Shown in pieces: positions 1-5,145 of a stretch of DNA of 5,145 bases (within the stretch, counting starts at the first letter, position 1; every line of letters starts with the position of its first letter). The stretch is from assembly GCA_025362535.1 (NCBI GenBank), contig JANYGE010000238.1, positions 1-5,145 on the forward strand, written 5' to 3'. The notes below the pieces were generated by a model. The model was not told the DNA's origin. It did not search any database and saw only the letters and a list, made by a program, of their open reading frames with translations. The stretch is from Hyphomicrobiales bacterium. Lineage in GTDB: Bacteria > Pseudomonadota > Alphaproteobacteria > Rhizobiales > Aestuariivirgaceae. Both the position numbers and the translations under genes were made by a program.

Positions 1-160
1 TGATGCGATGGACCAATTAAAGGCGCTCGAAAAAAATAAGCAGATGAGCGAAGACGAGCAAAAAGATAAATCGACTGAAGTGCAAAAATGGACTGATGAT
101 ACGATTAAGGATATTGAGGCATCGTTGAAGGCCAAAGAAGCCGAAATCATGCAGGTGTGA
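1..160 (+). CDS. frr: Ribosome recycling factor, C-terminal 52 residues (5' end outside window)
   Basis: The open frame starts at base 2 and ends at a TGA at 158-160, giving the last 52 codons of a protein that begins upstream of the window. The peptide is highly charged and helical. It contains SEDEQKDKSTEVQKWTDD and ends in KEAEIMQV, which matches the C-terminal helix of the three-helix-bundle domain of ribosome recycling factor. In the family this protein works with EF-G in the cytoplasm to split post-termination ribosomes so that subunits can be reused. The full family length is about 185 residues, so about 70 percent of the gene is missing. Nothing in the visible part looks damaged. The identity rests on the tail motif and on uppS following immediately, which is the usual order (pyrH-frr-uppS-cdsA). 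Confidence 0.9.
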   Translation, partial: DAMDQLKALEKNKQMSEDEQKDKSTEVQKWTDDTIKDIEASLKAKEAEIMQV

Positions 161-175
161 GGCCTGACTATAGTG
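158..175 (+). promoter_or_regulatory. Weak ribosome-binding region and GTG start of uppS
   Basis: The only purine-rich Shine-Dalgarno-like stretch is TGAGG at 158-162, which includes the frr stop codon. It lies 10 bases before the GTG at 173. The uppS frame has an in-frame stop at 158-160 (the frr TGA itself). Between that stop and 173 there is only CTG at 164 and ATA at 170. The first ATG in frame, at 221, lies inside the conserved substrate-binding motif. GTG at 173 is therefore the best start. The weak site suggests dependence on ribosomes arriving from frr. Confidence 0.55.
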
Positions 176-904
176 ACCAAGAAATCCTCTGCCGCTGCAC
201 CGCGCCATGTTGCCATTATCATGGATGGCAATGGTCGCTGGGCCGCTGCGCGTGGGTTGCCGCGCTCAGCCGGACATAAAACTGGAATTGATGCGCTTCG
301 CCGCAGCGTGAAGGCTGCCTCTGACTTTGGCATAGAATATTTGACGATCTATTCTTTCAGCACCGAGAATTGGTCGCGGCCAAAAACGGAAGTTACGTTT
401 CTTCTCGAGTTGCTCCGGCGCTTCATCCGCCAGGATGTGGCGGAACTTCATGCCTCCGGCGTGCAAATCAAAATCATCGGCGCGCGCGATGATCTTGAAG
501 CTTCGATGATTGCCATGTTAGATGATGCAGAAAAGTTAACCGCTGCAAATTCCAAACTGAAATTGGTGGTGGCTTTCAATTATGGCAGCCGCCAGGAAAT
601 CTTACGCGCCACGCAAGCCATTGCAAATTCTGTGAAATCCGGCGCATTGAATGTTTCCGACATTACTCTTGAAACTATTGCTGGGGCTTTGGATACATCT
701 GGCATTCCAGACCCAGATTTGTTAATCCGGACTGGCGGCGAGCAACGCATCTCAAATTTTCTCCTCTGGCAATGTGCCTATGCCGAGTTCGTATTTGTGC
801 CAGAATTCTGGCCTGATTTTGATGCAGCAATTTTTAGGCGAGCCCTTGATGAATATGCAGCGCGTGACCGTCGCTTTGGCGGTGTGAAAGCGCAAACCGC
901 ATGA
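173..904 (+). CDS. uppS: Undecaprenyl diphosphate synthase (cis-prenyltransferase)
   Basis: The 243-residue product fits the family; the E. coli enzyme is 253 residues. It condenses farnesyl diphosphate with eight isopentenyl diphosphates to form C55 undecaprenyl diphosphate, the precursor of the lipid carrier for peptidoglycan and other surface glycans. It acts at the cytoplasmic face of the membrane. Family motifs are intact. HVAIIMDGNGRW (12-23) carries the Mg-binding aspartate D18. YSFSTENWSRP (60-70) is the second conserved block. DPDLLIRTGGE (180-190) and RISNFLLWQ (192-200) supply the diphosphate-binding arginines R186 and R192, and E205 is the late conserved glutamate. All lie at a constant offset of 8 from my recollection of E. 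coli numbering, so there is no internal insertion or loss. Translation starts at GTG 12 bases after frr, and the 3' end overlaps cdsA by 4 bases. Both point to one transcript. Confidence 0.97.
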   Translation: MTKKSSAAAPRHVAIIMDGNGRWAAARGLPRSAGHKTGIDALRRSVKAASDFGIEYLTIYSFSTENWSRPKTEVTFLLELLRRFIRQDVAELHASGVQIKIIGARDDLEASMIAMLDDAEKLTAANSKLKLVVAFNYGSRQEILRATQAIANSVKSGALNVSDITLETIAGALDTSGIPDPDLLIRTGGEQRISNFLLWQCAYAEFVFVPEFWPDFDAAIFRRALDEYAARDRRFGGVKAQTA

Positions 905-1719
905 GTGCCACGCCCTCCAAATGGTCTGACCTTTTGGTGCGCAGCAGTTCTGCCCTTATCTTGGCCCCTCTGGTGCTTGGGGCCGTGTATGCGGGCGGCT
1001 ATTGGTATTCAGTCTTCGTCATTCTGCTTGGCGTCTTGATCGCGCGCGAATGGGTTTTGATTGTTCATGGTGGTGATTCAAGACAATTCTTGCTTCACGC
1101 GGCGGCGGCTTTGCTGGCCGCAACGGCAATTGGCCCAATTGAGCTTGGCGTTATTGTTCTTCTGGCCGTGATTTCCATTGCCTTGGTGGTTTTGCGCAAA
1201 CAGCCAAAATCCTTGTGGAGCTTCATTGGAGTCCCTTATGTGGCACTGCCCATTCTCGCCCTATCGGTTCTGCGTTCAGATGAATTTCGTGGTTTTCAGG
1301 CCATTATCTGGTGTTTGGTGATTGTCTGGGCGGCGGATAGTTTAGCTTATTTTGCCGGGCGTATTATTGGTGGCCCAAAACTTGCGCCCAAGCTTTCACC
1401 GAAGAAAACTTGGGCTGGCATGGGTGGCGCTATTGTGGGGGCAGCGTCGGCCTCACTTCTATGTTCAAATTTTTTTGAGCTGAGTTATTGGCCACTGGCC
1501 GTGCTGGCTGCGCAGTTTGCAATTTTGGAGCAGGGTGGTGACATTTTTGAAAGCGCTCTCAAACGCCATTATGGCGTTAAAGATTCTGGAGATTTAATTC
1601 CCGGCCATGGTGGCGTTTTAGACCGGGTGGATGGCTTAATGATTGTGGTTCTTGCGGCAGCCCTTGTCGGTTTGCTGCACAATCCCGATATGCCAGCAGC
1701 CGGACTTTTACGCTGGTAA
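901..1719 (+). CDS. cdsA: Phosphatidate cytidylyltransferase (CDP-diglyceride synthase)
   Basis: This 272-residue integral inner-membrane enzyme converts phosphatidic acid and CTP to CDP-diacylglycerol and pyrophosphate, the branch point for bacterial phospholipids. The diagnostic CdsA signature is complete at residues 218-244: SALKRHYGVKDSGDLIPGHG followed by GVLDRVD, with the conserved K227-D228, H236, D241 and D244. The upstream cytosolic block is also present: DSLAYFAGR (146-154), then LSPKKTWAG (165-173), then QGGDIFES (211-218). Hydrophobic segments at roughly 17-33, 36-48, 64-98, 107-124, 133-150, 174-188, 196-209 and 246-259 give a multi-spanning topology. The start ATG shares the ATGA at 901-904 with the uppS stop and lacks a strong Shine-Dalgarno site, so translational coupling is likely. 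After the TAA at 1717-1719 two more in-frame stops follow closely (1723 and 1729). dxr, often the next gene in this cluster, is absent. Confidence 0.96.
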   Translation: MSATPSKWSDLLVRSSSALILAPLVLGAVYAGGYWYSVFVILLGVLIAREWVLIVHGGDSRQFLLHAAAALLAATAIGPIELGVIVLLAVISIALVVLRKQPKSLWSFIGVPYVALPILALSVLRSDEFRGFQAIIWCLVIVWAADSLAYFAGRIIGGPKLAPKLSPKKTWAGMGGAIVGAASASLLCSNFFELSYWPLAVLAAQFAILEQGGDIFESALKRHYGVKDSGDLIPGHGGVLDRVDGLMIVVLAAALVGLLHNPDMPAAGLLRW

Positions 1720-1800
1720 CCATAATACTGAAAACTTGACGTAAATTCGCCGCTTTGTGGTTAAAAATTGGTAAATTATAAAAACACGTGTCCGAACCTG
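1720..1800 (+). promoter_or_regulatory. AT-rich cdsA-rseP spacer, possible promoter
   Basis: This is the first real gap in an otherwise tightly packed run of genes. It is clearly more AT-rich than the flanking coding DNA, especially at 1760-1785. A CTTGAC at 1735-1740 resembles a -35 element, but the hexamer 17 bases downstream (TGGTTA, 1758-1763) is a poor -10. TTATAA at 1776-1781 resembles a -10 and lies 15 bases after TTGTGG (1755-1760). Neither pair is a good match, so a promoter for rseP is only suggested. I see no clear hairpin with a T-run that would act as a terminator for cdsA. Confidence 0.25.
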
Positions 1801-1818
1801 AGGCGGGGAACTGAAATG
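1801..1818 (+). promoter_or_regulatory. Ribosome-binding site that fixes the rseP start
   Basis: A purine-rich run, AGGCGGGGAA at 1801-1810, lies 5 bases upstream of ATG at 1816. This is much better than anything in front of the earlier in-frame TTG at 1768. It supports initiation at 1816. Confidence 0.7.
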
Positions 1819-2955
1819 AATTATCTATCGATTTTTGAAGCACCGCTTATTGTTGTGGTATTTTATGCGCTTCCCTATCTTTTGGCGCTGATCGTTATTG
1901 TGTTCATCCATGAGCTTGGCCATTTTTATGTGGGCCGCCTGTGTGGTGTGGCCATTGAAACCTTTTCAGTTGGTTTCGGCAGGGAAATATTTGGCTTTAA
2001 TGATAGCCATGGCACACGGTGGAAGTTTTGCTGGATTCCATTGGGGGGTTATGTGCGCTTTCAAGGCGATGCCAATGCCGCAAGCCTGCCAAGCAATGAT
2101 GGCGAATACCGGCCCAATAGCTTGCAAGCCGCTAAGTTATGGAAACGCATTGCTATTGTGGCGGCAGGGCCCTTAGCCAATTTTGTGCTTTCAATTTTCA
2201 TATTTGCATTTGCCTTTATGTTCGTTGGCATTCCGATCAGCGAACCCCGTATCGATGATTTAACCGTTGATGGGGCTGCTAAATCTGCTGGTCTTTTGCC
2301 AGGCGATTATATTCGCAAAGTGGATGGCGAAAAGGTTAACAGTTTCACGGATATTCAGGAAAAAATGATCCTGCGCGGCGAAAGTCCGGTGGCTTTGGAG
2401 ATTGACCGCTTTGGTGAAACAATTAACGTGATCATTACGCCGCGCGTTAAAGAAGTTCCCGATGGTTTCGGCAGTACCATGAGAATGAGCCTGATTGGCG
2501 TTACCCATGATGGAACTAAAGATGCCGTAGCTTCAGAAAAACTTGGTCCAGTGGCAGCCTTTAGCAAGGCAACGGAACGAACTTATTTCATCGCAAAAAC
2601 CACTTTGCGCTATTTGGGTAAAATCGTTTTAGGTTCGGAGAAATCGAATCAACTTCATGGTCCCTTGGGGGCTGCTAAAATAGCAGGAGACTATGCGTCT
2701 GCTGGTATTTGGGCGTTTGTCACATTTATTGGCCTCATCAGCGTCAGCATTGGCCTAGTGAATTTATTCCCGGTGCCAATGCTTGATGGCGGTCATTTGA
2801 TGTTTTATTTCATCGAAGCGATATTTGGCCGGCCGGTTAGTCCGCAAGCACAAGAATGGAGCTTTCGAATCGGACTTTCGGTTATTCTTTTGTTCATGAT
2901 CTTTGTGACAACTAACGATCTTGGCCGATTTGCGGCAATGCGCTTTTTTGGTTGA
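1816..2955 (+). CDS. rseP: RseP-type site-2 intramembrane zinc metalloprotease, single PDZ
   Basis: This is a 379-residue M50-family inner-membrane protease. The family cuts substrates within the membrane: anti-sigma factors such as RseA in E. coli, and leftover signal peptides. The zinc-binding HELGH is at residues 32-36 (H32, H36, catalytic E33) in the first membrane segment (about 9-31). The third ligand, D324, lies in NLFPVPMLDGGH (316-327) within the third segment. SVGFGREIFGF and IPLGGYVRFQGD (74-85) are conserved family blocks. Other membrane segments lie near 113-140 and 350-366. One PDZ domain spans about 143-209. E. coli RseP has two PDZ domains and about 450 residues, whereas a single PDZ is usual in alphaproteobacteria. 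The ATG at 1816 is chosen over an in-frame TTG at 1768 because of its ribosome-binding site and because the extra 16 residues are polar and unlike the family. bamA follows after 110 bases. The natural substrate cannot be told from this window. Confidence 0.95.
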   Translation: MNYLSIFEAPLIVVVFYALPYLLALIVIVFIHELGHFYVGRLCGVAIETFSVGFGREIFGFNDSHGTRWKFCWIPLGGYVRFQGDANAASLPSNDGEYRPNSLQAAKLWKRIAIVAAGPLANFVLSIFIFAFAFMFVGIPISEPRIDDLTVDGAAKSAGLLPGDYIRKVDGEKVNSFTDIQEKMILRGESPVALEIDRFGETINVIITPRVKEVPDGFGSTMRMSLIGVTHDGTKDAVASEKLGPVAAFSKATERTYFIAKTTLRYLGKIVLGSEKSNQLHGPLGAAKIAGDYASAGIWAFVTFIGLISVSIGLVNLFPVPMLDGGHLMFYFIEAIFGRPVSPQAQEWSFRIGLSVILLFMIFVTTNDLGRFAAMRFFG

Positions 2956-3048
2956 AAATTAACACTTATTCTTCATTTGCAATGTAAGATAAAATGGTTA
3001 AAACGACACGCGGCGGTAGATACTGTTCGGGGACGGCTCGTTTAGTTT
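2956..3048 (+). promoter_or_regulatory. rseP-bamA intergenic leader, possible bamA promoter
   Basis: The 110-base gap starts AT-rich and becomes more GC-rich toward bamA. TAAGAT at 2985-2990 and the overlapping TAAAAT at 2990-2995 resemble -10 elements. TTAACA at 2959-2964 is a -35-like hexamer but lies 20 bases before TAAGAT, and no well-spaced partner is evident. A bamA-specific promoter here is plausible because BamA is needed in large amounts, but the sequence support is weak. No convincing terminator hairpin is visible. Confidence 0.3.
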
Positions 3049-3068
3049 GAGGTTGGCTTATTTTCATG
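3049..3068 (+). promoter_or_regulatory. Distant ribosome-binding site and ATG of bamA
   Basis: GAGG at 3049-3052 is the only clear Shine-Dalgarno-like motif, and it lies 13 bases before the ATG at 3066, longer than usual. The bamA frame has a stop (TGA) at 3048-3050 and no start codon between it and 3066. The ATG is therefore the most upstream possible start, and it gives a proper signal peptide. Confidence 0.55.
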
Positions 3069-5145
3069 CGTAAAAAATTCGGGCTTATTGGCCTCCTCCT
3101 GTTAGTATTTACAGTGGTTGCCCCGTTAGGTGCTCCAGGCTTTGTTGCGCCAAGTGCATATGCTGCAACGGTTTCTCAGATTGCCCTTGAAGGTGGTCAA
3201 CGCGTTGATCGCGAAACCATCATGGCCTACATGCAAATTCAGCCGGGCGATTCATTCGACTCTGAAAAAATTGACGCTTCGATTAAGGCCCTGTTCCAAA
3301 CGGGCCTGTTTTCTGATGTGCGCATTGTGCGTCGCGGAACGGCGCTGGTTGTTCAAATTGTTGAAAATCCTTTGATCAATTTGGTGAATTTTGAAGGCAA
3401 TAGCGAAATTGATGACGACACGCTTCTGAAGGAAGTCGACGTTAAGGAACAGATGATTTACACCAAAGCCCGGGTGCAGAGTGATACCCGCCGCATTTTG
3501 GCGCTCTATCAAACCAAAGGCTTTTACAATGTTCGCGTAACGCCGCAGCTCATCCGCTTGCCAGAGAACCGCGTGAATTTGGCCTTTGTGATTTCTGAAA
3601 ACGGCAAGACCGAAGTTTCCGCAATTAATTTTAGCGGCAATAATGTTTTCGGCAGTGGTACCTTGCGCGGCCAAATGATCACCAAGCAAAAGACGTGGTG
3701 GAACCCCTTGTTGCGCAATGATACCTATGATGCGGATCGCCTGACTTATGACAAGGAACTTATCCGTCGCTTTTATTTGAAGCACGGCTATGCCGATATT
3801 CAGGTTGTTTCAGCTGATGCGCATTTGACGCCTGATGGTAATTCTTTCGAAATCAACATTACGGTTGAAGAGGGCCCACGTTACGAAATAGCTGACGTAT
3901 CGGTGAATACTGGTAACACCAATATGGACCCACAGGCTTTGACCAATGTGGTAAAAACGGGTGTTGGCGATACTTATGATGCGTCAAAAGTGGACAAGAC
4001 TGTTGAGAACTTGGCTCTTGAGGCCAGCAAGCAGGGCTTTGTGTTTGCCAAGGTTGAACCGAAAGTGGACCGTGACCCGGCAAGTCAAAAAATCAACATC
4101 ACCTATAATGTAACCGAAGGAACGCGGGCCTATATCGAACGCATCGATATTACGGGCAACTCGCGGACGCGCGATGAGGTTATCCGCCGTGAGATTCGCT
4201 TGTATGAAGGTGATGCCTATAACCGTGCCCTCATCGAGCGTGCGCGCCGTCGCCTCACAGCGTTGGATTTCTTTGAACGCATTGATTTCAAGGAAACGGA
4301 AGGCTCTGCCCCCGATAAGATTGTTCTGGTGGTTGATGTGGCGGAAAAGAGCACGGGTTCTTTGACCTTCAGCATTGGTTACTCAACAGTTGAAACTATT
4401 GTTGGAACCGTTGGGCTTTCTGAGCGCAATTTGTTTGGCAAAGGCCTACAGGTTAGTTTGAACACATCGCTGAGCTTCAAAAAGCAACAGGTCGATTTCA
4501 GCTTTACCGACCCGTATTTCCTCGGCATGCCCATGTCGGCGGGTTTTGATGCCTTTGCAACAAAAACCGATAACCAAACTGCCTCGTCTTACACCAGCGA
4601 GCAATATGGTGGTGCCCTGCGCACAGGCTTCAACCTTGACGAATATTCGACTATTGGTTTGAAATATTATCTGGCTTATCGCAAAATCTCCGGCATCAAC
4701 CATGCGACTGCCTCTCCTGCTGTTATTGAGCAGGAAGGTGAAAGCTGGAAATCTGCGGTTTCGGTGAACTATCAATATGACACTATCGATAGTCCAAGCA
4801 ATCCAACCTCTGGTTTCCGTGGTCAATTGAACACCGAAATTGCGGGCCTTGGTGGCTCGGCGCAGTATGTGAAGGTTGAAGCGCATGGCTGGTATTTCTT
4901 GCCCTTCTTTGACGACAAACTGGTTGTGAAAATGGAAGGTAATGCCGGTCACATTCAAGCTTTCGGCAGTGATGGTGTGCCATTGCAGGATCGCTTCTTC
5001 AAAGGAGCGGATTCTTTCCGCGGCTTTGCCCAATCGGGCGTTGGCCCACGGCAAATTGGCAATGACGGCCAGACGGATTCTATTGGTGGCAACACCTATG
5101 CCATCGGAACACTCGAAGCCACATTCCCGGTTGGTCTGCCAGAAG
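3066..5145 (+). CDS. bamA: Outer-membrane protein assembly factor BamA, 3' end outside window
   Basis: The frame stays open for 693 codons from ATG to the window edge. Full-length family members are about 750-800 residues, so only the last barrel strands are missing. BamA is the core of the BAM complex, which folds and inserts beta-barrel proteins into the outer membrane. Residues 1-33 form a Sec signal peptide: a basic MRKK, a leucine-rich core, and an AYA cleavage site before A34. Five POTRA repeats follow in the periplasm, roughly 34-102, 103-180, 181-271, 272-353 and 354-428. Typical elements include GLFSDVRI in the first, RRFYLKHGYADIQVV in the third and IERIDITGNSRTRDEVIRREI in the fifth (split here: IERIDITGN, then TRDEVIRREI). 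The barrel begins near 429 with SIGYST and LSERNLFGKG. FKGADSFRGF (645-654) is the loop-6 lock motif, with the conserved R652-G653-F654. The third POTRA contains a KTWWNPLLRNDTYD stretch of the kind seen in alphaproteobacterial members. Translation is clean with no frameshift. Confidence 0.96.
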   Translation, partial: MRKKFGLIGLLLLVFTVVAPLGAPGFVAPSAYAATVSQIALEGGQRVDRETIMAYMQIQPGDSFDSEKIDASIKALFQTGLFSDVRIVRRGTALVVQIVENPLINLVNFEGNSEIDDDTLLKEVDVKEQMIYTKARVQSDTRRILALYQTKGFYNVRVTPQLIRLPENRVNLAFVISENGKTEVSAINFSGNNVFGSGTLRGQMITKQKTWWNPLLRNDTYDADRLTYDKELIRRFYLKHGYADIQVVSADAHLTPDGNSFEINITVEEGPRYEIADVSVNTGNTNMDPQALTNVVKTGVGDTYDASKVDKTVENLALEASKQGFVFAKVEPKVDRDPASQKINITYNVTEGTRAYIERIDITGNSRTRDEVIRREIRLYEGDAYNRALIERARRRLTALDFFERIDFKETEGSAPDKIVLVVDVAEKSTGSLTFSIGYSTVETIVGTVGLSERNLFGKGLQVSLNTSLSFKKQQVDFSFTDPYFLGMPMSAGFDAFATKTDNQTASSYTSEQYGGALRTGFNLDEYSTIGLKYYLAYRKISGINHATASPAVIEQEGESWKSAVSVNYQYDTIDSPSNPTSGFRGQLNTEIAGLGGSAQYVKVEAHGWYFLPFFDDKLVVKMEGNAGHIQAFGSDGVPLQDRFFKGADSFRGFAQSGVGPRQIGNDGQTDSIGGNTYAIGTLEATFPVGLPE

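Noticed and set aside
1768..1815. A TTG-initiated 16-residue N-terminal extension of RseP
   Set aside because: It has no ribosome-binding site in front of it, adds polar residues before the first membrane segment, and the strong AGGCGGGGAA site points to ATG at 1816.
1577..1843. A minus-strand open frame spanning the cdsA-rseP junction, considered as a possible small gene or dxr remnant
   Set aside because: Its sequence does not resemble DXR, half of it is antisense to the CdsA signature, and there is no supporting ribosome-binding site that I could recognise.
1898..2176. A plus-strand open frame inside rseP in another frame
   Set aside because: It overlaps the catalytic and conserved blocks of rseP and encodes no recognisable protein.
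2956..3065. A rho-independent terminator after rseP
   Set aside because: I found no stable GC-rich inverted repeat followed by a run of T in this gap.
3252..3785. A 177-codon minus-strand open frame inside bamA
   Set aside because: It lies wholly antisense to the well-supported POTRA region of bamA, shows no recognisable domain, and is explained as a shadow of bamA codon usage.
4446..5054. A 202-codon minus-strand open frame inside bamA
   Set aside because: It is antisense to the BamA barrel, which has clear family motifs in the plus frame. The translated product shows no domain I recognise.

Overview
The window is a compact, all-plus-strand stretch of bacterial housekeeping DNA. In order it holds the 3' end of frr (ribosome recycling factor), uppS (undecaprenyl diphosphate synthase), cdsA (phosphatidate cytidylyltransferase), rseP (site-2 intramembrane zinc protease) and the first roughly nine tenths of bamA (outer-membrane protein assembly factor). 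The Gram-negative envelope genes, the single-PDZ form of RseP and the frr-uppS-cdsA-(dxr)-rseP-bamA order point to an alphaproteobacterium. Genus and order cannot be fixed from this window. Base composition looks balanced rather than GC-rich.

Layout: frr ends at 160. uppS follows after 12 bases with a GTG start. cdsA overlaps uppS by 4 bases (ATGA), so it is probably translationally coupled. A 96-base AT-rich gap (1720-1815) separates cdsA from rseP, and a 110-base gap (2956-3065) separates rseP from bamA. bamA runs off the right edge without a stop. No stretch without a gene exceeds 300 bases. I saw no RNA gene, mobile element, CRISPR array or large repeat.

The genes share the theme of building the cell envelope. 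UppS makes the C55 lipid carrier for peptidoglycan and other surface glycans. CdsA makes CDP-diacylglycerol for phospholipids. RseP cleaves membrane-embedded substrates, in many bacteria as part of envelope-stress signalling. BamA inserts beta-barrel proteins into the outer membrane. frr is the usual translation-gene neighbour at the head of this cluster.

The most notable point is an absence. dxr, the isoprenoid-pathway gene that commonly sits between cdsA and rseP in this cluster, is not there, and 96 bases leave no room for even a decayed copy of useful size. Otherwise all key catalytic motifs are intact and no undescribed system is evident.
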